Shown: positions 16,489-25,281 of the stretch, in pieces
Layout: each line of letters opens with the position of its first letter
Numbering within the stretch: position 1 is the first letter of the stretch
From: Lutibacter sp. Hel_I_33_5
GTDB lineage: Bacteria; Bacteroidota; Bacteroidia; Flavobacteriales; Flavobacteriaceae
Assembly (NCBI RefSeq): GCF_007827455.1
Contig: NZ_VISM01000001.1
Location: forward strand, 186,001 to 250,000
DNA: 64,000 nucleotides
Direction of reading: 5' to 3'
Made by a program: the position numbers and the translations under genes
Notes under the pieces: model-generated
Seen by the model: the letters and a program-made list of their open reading frames with translations, nothing else
What the model was told of the DNA's origin: nothing
The model's database searches: none

Positions 16489-19095
16489 ATGAATTTTAAT
16501 AATTATACGATAAAATCGCAAGAAACCATTCAGCAAGCGCAACAATTAGCGCAAGAAATGGGTCATAATCAAATAGAAAATGAGCATATTTTTAAAGCCC
16601 TGTTTTCTGTTGATGAAAATGTGTTGCCTTTTATCTTAAAGAAATTAAATATAAATATTAATGTTGTTCAGCAAATACTAGAAAAGCAGTTAGTTAGTTT
16701 TTCTAAAGTAAGCGGAGCAGAATTAATGCTATCTAGAGAAGCAAGTAAAAGTTTGAATGAAGCATCAATTATTGCTAAAAAAATGAAAGATGAATATGTT
16801 TCTATTGAACATATTTTATTAGGCATTTTTAAATCTAAAAGTAATATTGCTCAGGTTTTAAAAGATCAGGGAGTTACAGAAAAGTCACTAAATTCAGCTA
16901 TTGAAGAATTAAGAAAAGGAAATAGAGTTACTTCACAAAGTGCAGAAGAAACGTATAATTCTCTTTCTAAATATGCTAAAAATTTAAACCAACTTGCCCA
17001 AGATGGAAAGTTAGATCCAGTAATTGGACGTGATGAAGAAATACGAAGATTACTACAAATATTATCACGTAGAACAAAGAATAACCCAATTTTAGTAGGA
17101 GAACCAGGAACAGGGAAAACTGCGATTGCAGAAGGATTGGCGCATAGAATTATTCGTGGAGATGTACCCGAAAACCTAAAAGATAAAATTGTGTACTCGT
17201 TAGATATGGGCGCATTAATTGCGGGAGCTAAATTTAAAGGTGAATTTGAAGAACGTTTAAAATCTGTTATAAAAGAAGTAACAACTTCTGAAGGAGATAT
17301 TGTTTTGTTTATTGATGAAATTCATACACTTGTTGGTGCTGGTGGCGGTCAAGGTGCTATGGATGCAGCCAATATTTTAAAGCCTGCATTGGCACGTGGA
17401 GAATTGCGTGCAATTGGAGCAACTACCTTAGATGAATATCAAAAATACTTCGAAAAAGACAAAGCATTAGAACGTCGTTTCCAAAAAGTAATGGTAGATG
17501 AACCAGATACGGAAAGTGCAATTTCAATTCTACGTGGAATCAAGGAAAAATATGAAACACATCATAAAGTCCGTATAAAAGATGAAGCCATTATTGGTGC
17601 AGTAGAATTATCGCAACGTTATATTACCAATCGTTTTTTACCTGACAAAGCGATTGATTTAATGGATGAAGCGATGGCTAAATTGCGCATGGAAATTAAT
17701 TCTAAGCCAGAAGAATTAGATGTGTTGGATAGAAAGATTATGCAGATTGAGATTGAAATTGAGGCGATTAAGCGTGAAAATGATGAAACGAAGTTAAAAT
17801 CTTTAGGTATTGAAGTTGCCAATCTAAAAGAAGAACGTAACGAAATTAACGCTAAATGGCAATCAGAAAAAAGTGTTGTTGATGCTATTCAAACGTTAAA
17901 AACTGATATCGAAAATTTTAAATTAGAAGCAGATAAAGCAGAACGAAATGGCGACTATGGTAAAGTTGCAGAGTTACGTTATGGTAAAATAAAAGAAGCA
18001 GAAGAATCATTAGAAGAACAACAAAAACTATTAGCAAATCAGCAAGAAAATGCATTAATTAAAGAAGAAGTAATTTATGATGATATTGCTGAAGTTGTTG
18101 CAAAATGGACAGGAGTTCCTGTAACAAAAATGTTACAATCAGAAAGAGAGAAACTATTGAAGCTTGAAGACGAATTGCATAAACGAGTTGTTGGTCAAAA
18201 TGAAGCAATAGAAGCTGTTTCTGATGCTGTAAGACGTTCTAGAGCTGGTTTGCAAAATCCTAATAAACCCATCGGTTCATTTTTATTTTTAGGAACAACA
18301 GGTGTTGGTAAAACAGAATTAGCCAAGGCACTTGCCTCCTATTTGTTTGATGATGAAAACGCGATGACGAGAATTGATATGAGTGAATATCAAGAAAGTC
18401 ATTCTGTAAGTAGATTGGTTGGTGCGCCTCCAGGTTATGTTGGTTATGATGAAGGCGGACAATTAACGGAAGCTGTGAGAAGAAAGCCTTATTCTGTTGT
18501 TCTTTTAGATGAAATTGAAAAAGCACACCCAGATACTTTTAATACATTATTACAGGTTTTAGATGAAGGAAGATTAACCGACAATAAAGGTCGCGTTGCA
18601 GATTTTAAAAACACGATTATAATTATGACTTCAAATATGGGAAGTCATATTATACAAGAAAAGTTCGAAAATCTAAAAGGTGATATTTATACGACGATGG
18701 AATTGGCAAAAACAGAGATTTTAAGTTTACTTAAACAAACGGTACGACCAGAGTTTTTAAATAGAATTGATGATATTATTACGTTTACACCATTATCACA
18801 AGAGGATATCAAACAAATTGTAAAACTACAATTGAAAATGGTAAAGAAAATGATTGCTGAACAAAACATCACTTTTGATGCAACAGATGAAGCAATTACT
18901 TATTTAGCTCAAAAAGGATATCAACCAGAATTTGGTGCAAGACCTGTAAAAAGAGTAATTCAGAAAGAAGTGTTGAATCAACTTTCTAAAGAGATTTTAG
19001 CTTGCAAAATAACGACAGATAGTATTGTTTTACTAGACTCTTTTGATGATACCTTGGTTTTTAGAAATCAATCTGATTTAGTAGAAAACACATAA
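16489..19095 (+). CDS. clpB: ATP-dependent disaggregase ClpB
   Basis: ClpB is a hexameric AAA+ unfoldase that rescues aggregated proteins with DnaK. The 868-residue length and domain order are canonical: N-domain (1-145), NBD1 with Walker A GEPGTGKT (about 205) and Walker B VLFIDEIH, a coiled-coil middle domain (about 410-525, the ClpB hallmark absent from ClpA), NBD2 with GTTGVGKT (about 602) and VVLLDEIEKAHPD, and a C-terminal D2-small domain ending with the PVKRVIQ sensor-2 region. It has its own promoter box and a hairpin terminator, so it is monocistronic. Confidence 0.98.
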   Translation: MNFNNYTIKSQETIQQAQQLAQEMGHNQIENEHIFKALFSVDENVLPFILKKLNININVVQQILEKQLVSFSKVSGAELMLSREASKSLNEASIIAKKMKDEYVSIEHILLGIFKSKSNIAQVLKDQGVTEKSLNSAIEELRKGNRVTSQSAEETYNSLSKYAKNLNQLAQDGKLDPVIGRDEEIRRLLQILSRRTKNNPILVGEPGTGKTAIAEGLAHRIIRGDVPENLKDKIVYSLDMGALIAGAKFKGEFEERLKSVIKEVTTSEGDIVLFIDEIHTLVGAGGGQGAMDAANILKPALARGELRAIGATTLDEYQKYFEKDKALERRFQKVMVDEPDTESAISILRGIKEKYETHHKVRIKDEAIIGAVELSQRYITNRFLPDKAIDLMDEAMAKLRMEINSKPEELDVLDRKIMQIEIEIEAIKRENDETKLKSLGIEVANLKEERNEINAKWQSEKSVVDAIQTLKTDIENFKLEADKAERNGDYGKVAELRYGKIKEAEESLEEQQKLLANQQENALIKEEVIYDDIAEVVAKWTGVPVTKMLQSEREKLLKLEDELHKRVVGQNEAIEAVSDAVRRSRAGLQNPNKPIGSFLFLGTTGVGKTELAKALASYLFDDENAMTRIDMSEYQESHSVSRLVGAPPGYVGYDEGGQLTEAVRRKPYSVVLLDEIEKAHPDTFNTLLQVLDEGRLTDNKGRVADFKNTIIIMTSNMGSHIIQEKFENLKGDIYTTMELAKTEILSLLKQTVRPEFLNRIDDIITFTPLSQEDIKQIVKLQLKMVKKMIAEQNITFDATDEAITYLAQKGYQPEFGARPVKRVIQKEVLNQLSKEILACKITTDSIVLLDSFDDTLVFRNQSDLVENT

Positions 19096-19117
19096 ATTAA
19101 AAAACTTTATATTTTGG

Positions 19118-19153
19118 GAAGCTAAAACTAGTTTTAGCTTCTCATCTTTTTTA
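19118..19153 (+). terminator. Terminator of clpB
   Basis: A perfect 24-nt palindrome, GAAGCTAAAA with its complement around CTAG (19118-19141), is followed by TCATCTTTTTT, 22 nt after the clpB stop. Confidence 0.8.
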
Positions 19154-19176
19154 TATTCGTAGCATAATTAAAATAC

Positions 19177-19671
19177 ATGAAGAAATATTTTCTCCTCTTA
19201 ATTTTTGTTTTTACAACTTTAGTTAGTTTTTCTCAACAAGTAACTACGTATTATCTAATTCGTCATGCAGAAAAAGTTAGAAAAGATAAAACGAATGAGA
19301 ATCCTGAATTGAATGAAAAAGGTTTAGAAAGAGCAAAAAAATGGAGCGAAGTATTTAAAAATGTTTCTTTTGATGCGATCTACTCAACACAATATAAACG
19401 TACAGTTGGAACAGCAATGCCAACATCAGAAGCACAAAATTTAGAAATTCAGTTTTACAATCCTAGAGATATGTTTAACAAAAAGTTTGAAGTAGAAACT
19501 CACAAAAAAACTGTTTTAGTTGTTGGTCATAGTAATACAACGCCGTTTTTTGTGAATGCTATTTTAGGTGAAGAAAAGTATCAACAAATAGATGATAACA
19601 ACAATGCTAACTTATACATTGTTACAGTTGTAGGCGTTAAAAAAACAAGTACCTTATTAAAGATTGATTAA
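19177..19671 (+). CDS. Secreted histidine phosphatase family protein
   Basis: This 164-residue protein has a signal peptide (1-19, ending SFSQ) followed by the histidine-phosphatase RHG-type motif YLIRHAEK (His30, Arg29). A second catalytic His lies in VVGHSNTTPF, with the conserved YSTQYKRTVGTA between them. The fold is the phosphoglycerate mutase/SixA type, but export suggests a periplasmic phosphomonoesterase rather than SixA. The substrate is unknown. Its stop shares TTAA with the stop of the converging gene. Confidence 0.88.
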   Translation: MKKYFLLLIFVFTTLVSFSQQVTTYYLIRHAEKVRKDKTNENPELNEKGLERAKKWSEVFKNVSFDAIYSTQYKRTVGTAMPTSEAQNLEIQFYNPRDMFNKKFEVETHKKTVLVVGHSNTTPFFVNAILGEEKYQQIDDNNNANLYIVTVVGVKKTSTLLKID

Positions 19672-20405
19672 TCTAAAAGCTCCACTTTTACATTTTCCAA
19701 AATAATCTCTGAGACCTTTTTTAATTGATTTTGTTCAAATGCTTTATCTAAGTTTATTAACTTAATATCCTTACTTTTTGGTTTGTAATTATAGTAATCT
19801 ACAAAGCGAATTCCATTCCTATTACATTGTTCTTTTAAAACTCTAAAACGTTTTCCTCCTCCATTTGTGTGATAAGAATACGCCAAATAATCTATTAAAA
19901 AATCTTTTTTACCAATCCAATAAATAAATACATCTTCAAAATCTTCTCCACCACCTTCTTCAGAAAAAGTAATTTCAACTTTATAATATTCTTCTTTATT
20001 AATTATTGCTGATGGTAATATCTTTTTTTGAACAGCTTTATCATTTAACCCAAATGGTAATACCGAAAAATAATGCACAGAATTTACTGAATTGCTATAT
20101 TTTGGCCCCATAGAATCTGAGACAGCTATAGGAAAATCATTTATAAAACGCTTAAAACCATTATTAGATTTAACATCTTTAATTAATGAATCATTTTTTT
20201 TTAAAGTTCTTTCAAGAGTATAATCTCCATCTTTTCTATATGCTTTATATGTTTTATCTCTAAAATTAAAGCTAATAATAGAACTCGATACTTTATTAGA
20301 GCCAGATTCAACGATAGATTTGTCAATGATTTGTTGTGCAGTAAGTTGTTTTTCAGGTTGTTTACAAGAAAGTATGAACAAAAATAATAGTAAAGAGTAT
20401 CTCAT
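19668..20405 (-). CDS. DUF6503-like lipoprotein
   Basis: This 245-residue protein has a short lipoprotein signal (FLFILSC, Cys14). The body has the features of a LolA/LppX-like half-barrel: repeated amphipathic strands and segments such as FNFRDKTYKAYR, YYKVEITFSEEGGGEDFEDVF and FLIDYLAYSYHTNGGG. It matches my memory of the DUF6503 family in Flavobacteriaceae, some of whose members are wrongly labelled deoxyribose-phosphate aldolase; no aldolase active site is visible. It may bind lipids in the periplasm, which is inference from the fold pattern. A TAATTTTG box lies 35 nt upstream (20440-20447). Confidence 0.72.
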   Translation of the reverse strand: MRYSLLLFLFILSCKQPEKQLTAQQIIDKSIVESGSNKVSSSIISFNFRDKTYKAYRKDGDYTLERTLKKNDSLIKDVKSNNGFKRFINDFPIAVSDSMGPKYSNSVNSVHYFSVLPFGLNDKAVQKKILPSAIINKEEYYKVEITFSEEGGGEDFEDVFIYWIGKKDFLIDYLAYSYHTNGGGKRFRVLKEQCNRNGIRFVDYYNYKPKSKDIKLINLDKAFEQNQLKKVSEIILENVKVELLD

Positions 20406-20439
20406 TGAGTTTTGTTTCGTTTTGTCGATTTAATGGTTA

Positions 20440-20447
20440 CAAAATTA
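20440..20447 (-). promoter_or_regulatory. Putative -7 box of the DUF6503-like gene
   Basis: The minus strand reads TAATTTTG, a full TAnnTTTG match 35 nt before the ATG at 20405. It is arranged back to back with the smpB box. Confidence 0.4.
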
Positions 20448-20472
20448 CACTTCTTTATCTTAATCAAAAATG

Positions 20473-20480
20473 TATCTTTG
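20473..20480 (+). promoter_or_regulatory. Putative -7 box of smpB
   Basis: TATCTTTG fully matches TAnnTTTG and ends 25 nt before the GTG start at 20506. Confidence 0.5.
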
Positions 20481-20505
20481 TTAAAATAAAATTGGTAGGA
20501 TTACT

Positions 20506-20967
20506 GTGCAAAAAAACATCAACATACAAAATAAAAAAGCCCGTTTCGAGTTTGAAATCATCGATAAATTAGTTGCTGGAATTCAGTTAACAGGAACAGA
20601 GATTAAATCGATTCGTTTAAGCAAAGCTAGAATTACAGAGAGTTTCTGCGAATTTAATGAGCGTGGTGAATTGTTTGTTGTGAATATGTATATCGAGGAA
20701 TATATTTACGGACATCAGTTTAATCATAAACCCAAAAGTGAACGTAGATTATTACTTAATAAGCGTGAGCTTAGAAGTCTACGAAAAGATGTGGAAGCCA
20801 AAGGAAATACAATTGTTCCATTACGCCTTTTTATTAACGATAGAGGGTTTGCTAAATTAGAAATTGCCTTAGCAAAGGGTAAGAAAACGCATGACAAGCG
20901 CGAGGTTCTTAAAGACCGAGATAACAAACGTGATTTAGCGAGAATTAAAAAGAGTTTTAACGCATGA
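20506..20967 (+). CDS. smpB: SsrA-binding protein SmpB
   Basis: SmpB binds tmRNA and delivers it to stalled ribosomes for trans-translation. The 153-residue length is typical. The OB-fold has GIQLTGTEIKSIR, RITESFCEF and the EEYIYGHQFNHKPKSERRLLLNKREL block. The basic C-terminal tail contains AKGKKTHDKREVLKDRD, the part that enters the ribosomal channel. The start is GTG; no ATG lies before the conserved fold. It overlaps the next gene by 4 nt (ATGA), so the two are coupled. The tmRNA gene is not in this window. Confidence 0.97.
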   Translation: MQKNINIQNKKARFEFEIIDKLVAGIQLTGTEIKSIRLSKARITESFCEFNERGELFVVNMYIEEYIYGHQFNHKPKSERRLLLNKRELRSLRKDVEAKGNTIVPLRLFINDRGFAKLEIALAKGKKTHDKREVLKDRDNKRDLARIKKSFNA

Positions 20968-21878
20968 TTTCTTTCTTGAAACTCATTCGTTATAAAAACC
21001 TATTGATGGTTTTATTAACGATGGTTTTAACAAAATATGCGTTGATTCATTCAGTTGTAAATCAATCAATTATAAACATTTTTCAATTCACAATTTTATG
21101 TGGAAGCGTATTATTAATAACAGCTGGAGGTTATATTATTAATGATATTTATGATATTGAAGCTGATAAAATAAATAAGCCAAATAAGGTTTTTATTGAT
21201 AAAACTATTTTTAATAAAAATGCTTGGACTACCTACATTATACTTAATTTAACTGGCTTGCTTTTAGGTTTTTATATTTCTTTTATGAACAATATAGAAG
21301 CCGTTATAATATTTATCTTTGTTTCATTTGGGCTTTTTTTATATTCTTCTTTTTTTAAAAGAAAAGTATTACTTGGAAACATTCTAGTTTCTTTTTTTAT
21401 ATCTCTTTGTATTTTTATCGTCTTTGTATTTGAAAACAATAGTTCAAATAATTCTTTATTAAAATTAATATTAGGGATTTTTAAAACTATAGAAATAATA
21501 GTACCTCTTTTTGCCTATATCATATTTTCTTTTCTTACCACTCTGATTAGAGAAATTATAAAAGATATAGAAGATGTTAATGGTGATTTAAAAATTAATG
21601 CTAAAACGTTACCTATTGTTATTGGTAGAAAAAGAGCTTCAAAAGTCGCTTTTTTCTTTTCATCAATTTTATTAGTATTTCTTATCGTTGTTTTAAAAAT
21701 AATTGCAGAAGAAACTATTTTCTTACTATACGGTATCGTTTTTATTTTACTTCCACTACTCTATTTTAAATATAGATTATGGATTTCAGAATCAAAAAAA
21801 GACTATTCATATTTAAGTAAATTGATGAAAATAATTATGTTTTTAGGAATTATATCAATGTTGTTGTTTATTTTCTAA
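20964..21878 (+). CDS. UbiA-family prenyltransferase
   Basis: This 304-residue integral membrane protein has eight or nine hydrophobic helices and the two aspartate-rich motifs of the UbiA superfamily: NDIYDIEADKINKPNK (about 60-75) and DIEDVNGDLKINAKTLP (about 198-214). These bind the Mg-prenyl-diphosphate. In Flavobacteriaceae, proteins of this type are usually labelled geranylgeranylglycerol-phosphate geranylgeranyltransferase; the real acceptor is unproven, and a quinone or other aromatic is possible. It starts within the smpB stop (4-nt overlap), although the two functions are unrelated. Confidence 0.88.
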   Translation: MISFLKLIRYKNLLMVLLTMVLTKYALIHSVVNQSIINIFQFTILCGSVLLITAGGYIINDIYDIEADKINKPNKVFIDKTIFNKNAWTTYIILNLTGLLLGFYISFMNNIEAVIIFIFVSFGLFLYSSFFKRKVLLGNILVSFFISLCIFIVFVFENNSSNNSLLKLILGIFKTIEIIVPLFAYIIFSFLTTLIREIIKDIEDVNGDLKINAKTLPIVIGRKRASKVAFFFSSILLVFLIVVLKIIAEETIFLLYGIVFILLPLLYFKYRLWISESKKDYSYLSKLMKIIMFLGIISMLLFIF

Positions 21879-21893
21879 TAAAGAATCTGTCAT

Positions 21894-21968
21894 TCCTGCG
21901 AAGGCAGGAATTCATAAAATAAGAAAAGTTTAATAAAAGTAAATTCCTGTTTTCACAGGAATGACAAA
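21894..21968. repeat. REP-like pair of inverted palindromes
   Basis: The left unit GTCATTCCTGCGAAGGCAGG and the right unit, ending CAGGAATGACAAA, are imperfect inverted copies. Each can form its own hairpin (TTCCTGC/GCAGGAA on the left, ATTCCTGT/ACAGGAAT on the right). The pair sits between the UbiA and maf genes. The architecture matches repetitive extragenic palindromes; only this one pair occurs in the window. It may also stop read-through into maf. Confidence 0.75.
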
Positions 21969-21978
21969 TATGAAATAA

Positions 21979-22560
21979 ATGCTCAGAGAAAAATTAAAAA
22001 ACTACAGTATCATTTTAGCTTCTGGTTCTCCTAGAAGACAACAATTCTTTAAAGATTTAGATCTAGATTTTGAAATTAGATTAAAAGAAGTTGAAGAAAT
22101 TTATCCAAAGGAGTTAAATGGATCAGAAATTACGGACTTTTTAGCAGATTTAAAATCAAAGCCTTTTGATAATGAATTAACAGGTAAAGATGTTTTAATC
22201 ACTTCCGATACCATTGTATGGTTTAATAATACAGCTTTAGGAAAACCAAAAAATGAAGAAGATGCATTTACGATGTTACGATCATTATCTGGTAATAAAC
22301 ACGAAGTTGTAACATCAATAAGTATAAAAAGTATTCATTTTCAGAAGATTATAAACGATACAACATCTGTTTATTTCAAAGAATTAACTGACGATGAAAT
22401 ACATTATTATATAAAAAACTATCAACCTTTTGATAAGGCTGGTTCTTATGGAATTCAAGACTGGTTTGGTTTTATAGCTGTAGATAAGATTGAAGGAAGT
22501 TATTTTAATGTTGCAGGATTACCTGTTCATAAATTGTATAAAGAATTAATGAAGTTGTAG
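21979..22560 (+). CDS. Maf-like nucleoside triphosphate pyrophosphatase
   Basis: The 193-residue protein has the Maf N-terminal phosphate loop ILASGSPRRQQF (13-24), the SDTIVW metal/base motif, LGKPKNEEDAFTMLRSLSGN and the YQPFDKAGSYGIQDW segment. Maf enzymes hydrolyse non-canonical or modified nucleoside triphosphates (dTTP/UTP or m7GTP type) and have been linked to septum control. The subtype with dTTP/UTP activity is likely from the QDW ending, but this is inference. It stands between a REP-like repeat and the transketolase subunit gene. Confidence 0.93.
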   Translation: MLREKLKNYSIILASGSPRRQQFFKDLDLDFEIRLKEVEEIYPKELNGSEITDFLADLKSKPFDNELTGKDVLITSDTIVWFNNTALGKPKNEEDAFTMLRSLSGNKHEVVTSISIKSIHFQKIINDTTSVYFKELTDDEIHYYIKNYQPFDKAGSYGIQDWFGFIAVDKIEGSYFNVAGLPVHKLYKELMKL

Positions 22561-22676
22561 ATTTCATTTTTTACAACATTATGTTAAAAAATCTTTATTC
22601 TATTCTCTCTTTTCTCTTCTCTAAAGAAAAATAAAAGTTTATTTTTACGCAAAATTTTACAACACAACAATTTAGA

Positions 22677-23630
22677 ATGAAAAAATATACATACACAGAA
22701 AAGAAAGACACAAGATCTGGTTTTGGTGATGGTTTAACGGAGTTAGGAAGAACAAATTCAAATGTAGTAGCTTTATGTGCAGATTTGGTAGGTTCCTTAA
22801 AAATGGGGCAATTTATTAAAGAAAACCCTGATCGTTTTTTTCAAGTAGGAATTGCTGAAGCAAATATGATGGGTATTGCTGCTGGTATGACTATTGGAGG
22901 TAAAATTCCATTTACTGGAACATTTGCAAACTTTTCTACAGGTAGAGTATATGATCAAATTAGACAATCTATTGCATATTCTGATAAGAATGTGAAAATT
23001 TGTGCTTCGCATGCTGGTTTAACCTTGGGTGAAGATGGCGCAACACATCAAATTTTAGAAGATATTGGAATGATGAAAATGTTACCTGGAATGACGGTAA
23101 TTAATCCTTGTGATTATAATCAAACCAAAGCTGCTACCATTGCTATTGCAGAACATGAAGGGCCAGTTTATTTACGTTTTGGAAGACCAAAAGTGCCGAT
23201 TTTTATGCCAGATGATGCTAAATTTGAAATTGGTAAAGGAATTCAACTTACAGAAGGAACTGACGTTACTATTGTAGCAACAGGACATTTAGTTTGGGAA
23301 GCTTTACAAGCTTCTGAAAAATTAGAAGCACAAGGTATTTCTGCAGAAGTAATAAATATTCATACAATTAAACCTTTAGATGAAGACATCATTTTAAAAT
23401 CGGTTGCAAAAACTGGTTGTGTTGTTTCTGCTGAAGAGCATAATAAATATGGAGGTTTAGGAGAAAGTATTGCTAGAACGTTAGCATTAAATACTCCAGT
23501 TCCACAGGAATTTGTTGCTGTAAATGATAGTTTTGGTGAATCTGGAACTCCAGCTCAATTAATGGAGAAATACAACATTAATGATGTTGCCATCGTTAAT
23601 GCAGTACAGAAAGTAATAAAAAGAAAATAA
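22677..23630 (+). CDS. Transketolase, C-terminal subunit
   Basis: This 317-residue protein corresponds to the pyrimidine-binding and C-terminal domains of transketolase. The features are RSGFGDGLTELGRTN, the catalytic-Glu segment VGIAEANMMGIAAGM, GKIPFTGTFANF, SHAGLTLGEDGATHQ and the C-domain AEEHNKYGGLGES. The thiamine-diphosphate-binding N-terminal domain is absent, as in split transketolases. In many Flavobacteriaceae the N-subunit gene lies just upstream, but here Maf is upstream and only 116 nt separate them, so the partner must be elsewhere. A 1-deoxyxylulose-5-phosphate synthase half is less likely given the sequence. Confidence 0.9.
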   Translation: MKKYTYTEKKDTRSGFGDGLTELGRTNSNVVALCADLVGSLKMGQFIKENPDRFFQVGIAEANMMGIAAGMTIGGKIPFTGTFANFSTGRVYDQIRQSIAYSDKNVKICASHAGLTLGEDGATHQILEDIGMMKMLPGMTVINPCDYNQTKAATIAIAEHEGPVYLRFGRPKVPIFMPDDAKFEIGKGIQLTEGTDVTIVATGHLVWEALQASEKLEAQGISAEVINIHTIKPLDEDIILKSVAKTGCVVSAEEHNKYGGLGESIARTLALNTPVPQEFVAVNDSFGESGTPAQLMEKYNINDVAIVNAVQKVIKRK

Positions 23631-23648
23631 TAACTATAAATTATAATT

Positions 23649-24260
23649 ATGAAAAAAGTAGTATTCGTATTTTGTTTGTTTCTAGCCGGGACACAATTTT
23701 CAAACGCTCAATTACAATGGGGTTTAAAAGGTGGTTTAAACTATAACTCAGATTCTTTTACTAATGTAAAGAATGATGTTTTAGCTGGTGCAGGAAGTGA
23801 AACTGGTTACCATGCTGGTTTATGGTTTAGAGGAAGAATTCCTATTGTTGGACTTTCTATAAGACCAGAACTAGTATATACACAAATTAGTAATAAAGTT
23901 GCTTTTGCTCCTGCTACAGGAATTGCAAATACTACTTTTGATCTTAAAAAAATTGACATTCCTGTTCTTTTAGAAAAAGGGATTTTAAAATTTGGTAGAG
24001 TGTTTGCTGGACCATCATTTCAGTATATAGTAAATTCTGGATTTGGTTTAAATACTTTAGGAGATGTTGATGTAAATGATTTTACAGTTGGTATACAATT
24101 AGGTGCTGGAGTTGAGTTCGGTAAATTAGGCGTAGATGTTCGTTGGGAACGTGGTTTCTCAGGAATTGAAAGTGTAATAGCTGGAAATACCTTAGGTAAT
24201 AATATAAGCTTTGATACTCGAGTAAATCAAATAATTGTAAGTTTATCTGTTAAACTATAA
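23649..24260 (+). CDS. Outer-membrane beta-barrel (porin family) protein
   Basis: This 203-residue protein has a signal peptide (1-20, ending SNAQ). The opening LQWGLKGGLNYNSDSF and alternating hydrophobic/aromatic strands are typical of the eight-stranded outer-membrane barrels (PorT-like, OMP_b-brl_2) of Bacteroidota. The last residue pattern (VSLSVKL) fits a BAM C-terminal signal. The gene follows the transketolase gene by 18 nt and could be on its transcript. It ends with a bidirectional terminator. Function is unknown. Confidence 0.85.
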   Translation: MKKVVFVFCLFLAGTQFSNAQLQWGLKGGLNYNSDSFTNVKNDVLAGAGSETGYHAGLWFRGRIPIVGLSIRPELVYTQISNKVAFAPATGIANTTFDLKKIDIPVLLEKGILKFGRVFAGPSFQYIVNSGFGLNTLGDVDVNDFTVGIQLGAGVEFGKLGVDVRWERGFSGIESVIAGNTLGNNISFDTRVNQIIVSLSVKL

Positions 24261-24279
24261 CAGTTAAAATTTATATAAC

Positions 24280-24316
24280 AAAAAAGGCTCTTGAATTTTC
24301 AAGAGCCTTTTTTATT
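24280..24316. terminator. Bidirectional terminator
   Basis: A 15-bp perfect stem (AAAAAAGGCTCTTGA and its complement) around ATTT lies between two converging genes. T tracts flank it on both strands, so it can serve both. Confidence 0.88.
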
Positions 24317-24333
24317 TTATTACTTTTTATTTT

Positions 24334-25200
24334 TTAACTATCCGAATCTAAATAGTTAGGTATCCCATCACCGTCAGTATCATCATTTCTAGGATCTCCA
24401 TCACCATTTGTATCTTCATCTTTAGTTAACTTTCCATCATTGTCATCATCTGGATCACTCATATCTGCAAAGGTATCACCATCAGTATCATCATTCCTAG
24501 GATCTCCATCACCGTTAATATCTTCATCTATTGATGCCACACCATCATTATCATGGTCTGTACCCTCAACACTATCAAAAAGATTAACATAATAAATTAA
24601 ATTTGCTTCTGTAGGTATAACTGGTAAGTTACCAATATTTCTATATGCTATTCCAGAAGGAATAAAAATGATACCATTTCCACCACCAATATAAGTAATA
24701 GGGCCATTATTAGTTGTGTTTTTTCCTCCTTTAAAATTAGTAAACCCATGTAACCATCCTTCAACAGCAATACTAGTCGGGTTAAACCATGTAGCAGCAT
24801 TTAATTTTTGTACAGGAATATAGTCTATTGAATCTTTAATGTATCCTAAATGATAATTTACTAGAATTGAATCTATAATAGTAGGATTCGGTTTATTTGG
24901 AACAGGATTTCCTTCAACTTTTACATAAGTATATAAATTATACTCAATTTCATTGAAAGTAACTTTTTGTGTTTTTAGTTTTGAGTCACTAAATAAATTC
25001 GTTTTACCAGAGACAATTGGTTTTATCGAATCAATAGAGGTATCATAATAATGACCTTTAAAAAACTCTATTAATAACGTATCATCAATCTTTGCTTGTG
25101 CTTCATGGTCAAAATCATCTACAAATGTCCCATCATCTCCACAAGAATATACAATAACAGAAAAAGTTATTAGCGCTATAAAATATTTTAATTTATTCAT
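24334..25200 (-). CDS. FKBP-type peptidyl-prolyl isomerase-like lipoprotein with calcium-type repeats
   Basis: This 288-residue protein has a lipoprotein signal (VIVYSC, Cys20). An FKBP-like domain lies at about 35-210, recognised by [18 protein letters not shown], the [16 protein letters not shown] block and [12 protein letters not shown]. The C-terminus (about 212-288) is an acidic tail of thrombospondin type-3-like units, with DxDx[16 protein letters not shown] repeated twice and the ending [13 protein letters not shown]. Such tails bind calcium and often link a surface lipoprotein to its surroundings. Several active-site aromatics of classical FKBPs are not obvious, so isomerase activity is uncertain. 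Confidence 0.82.
   Translation of the reverse strand: MNKLKYFIALITFSVIVYSCGDDGTFVDDFDHEAQAKIDDTLLIEFFKGHYYDTSIDSIKPIVSGKTNLFSDSKLKTQKVTFNEIEYNLYTYVKVEGNPVPNKPNPTIIDSILVNYHLGYIKDSIDYIPVQKLNAATWFNPTSIAVEGWLHGFTNFKGGKNTTNNGPITYIGGGNGIIFIPSGIAYRNIGNLPVIPTEANLIYYVNLFDSVEGTDHDNDGVASIDEDINGDGDPRNDDTDGDTFADMSDPDDDNDGKLTKDEDTNGDGDPRNDDTDGDGIPNYLDSDS
24373..24528. repeat. Direct repeat encoding two calcium-binding-type units
   Basis: Two 48-nt copies (24373-24420 and 24481-24528) differ at only five bases and are spaced 108 nt apart, 36 codons. They encode the duplicated [14 protein letters not shown] unit. Confidence 0.8.
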
Positions 25201-25240
25201 TTAATAATAGAAAATTTAGTGCCGCAAGTTAGCATTTTTA

Positions 25241-25248
25241 TACCTTTG
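25241..25248 (+). promoter_or_regulatory. Putative -7 box of the S4-domain gene
   Basis: TACCTTTG fully matches TAnnTTTG, 33 nt before the ATG at 25282. Confidence 0.5.
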
Positions 25249-25281
25249 TAAAAAGGGAAACTATAAAATTTAACTTTTTTT

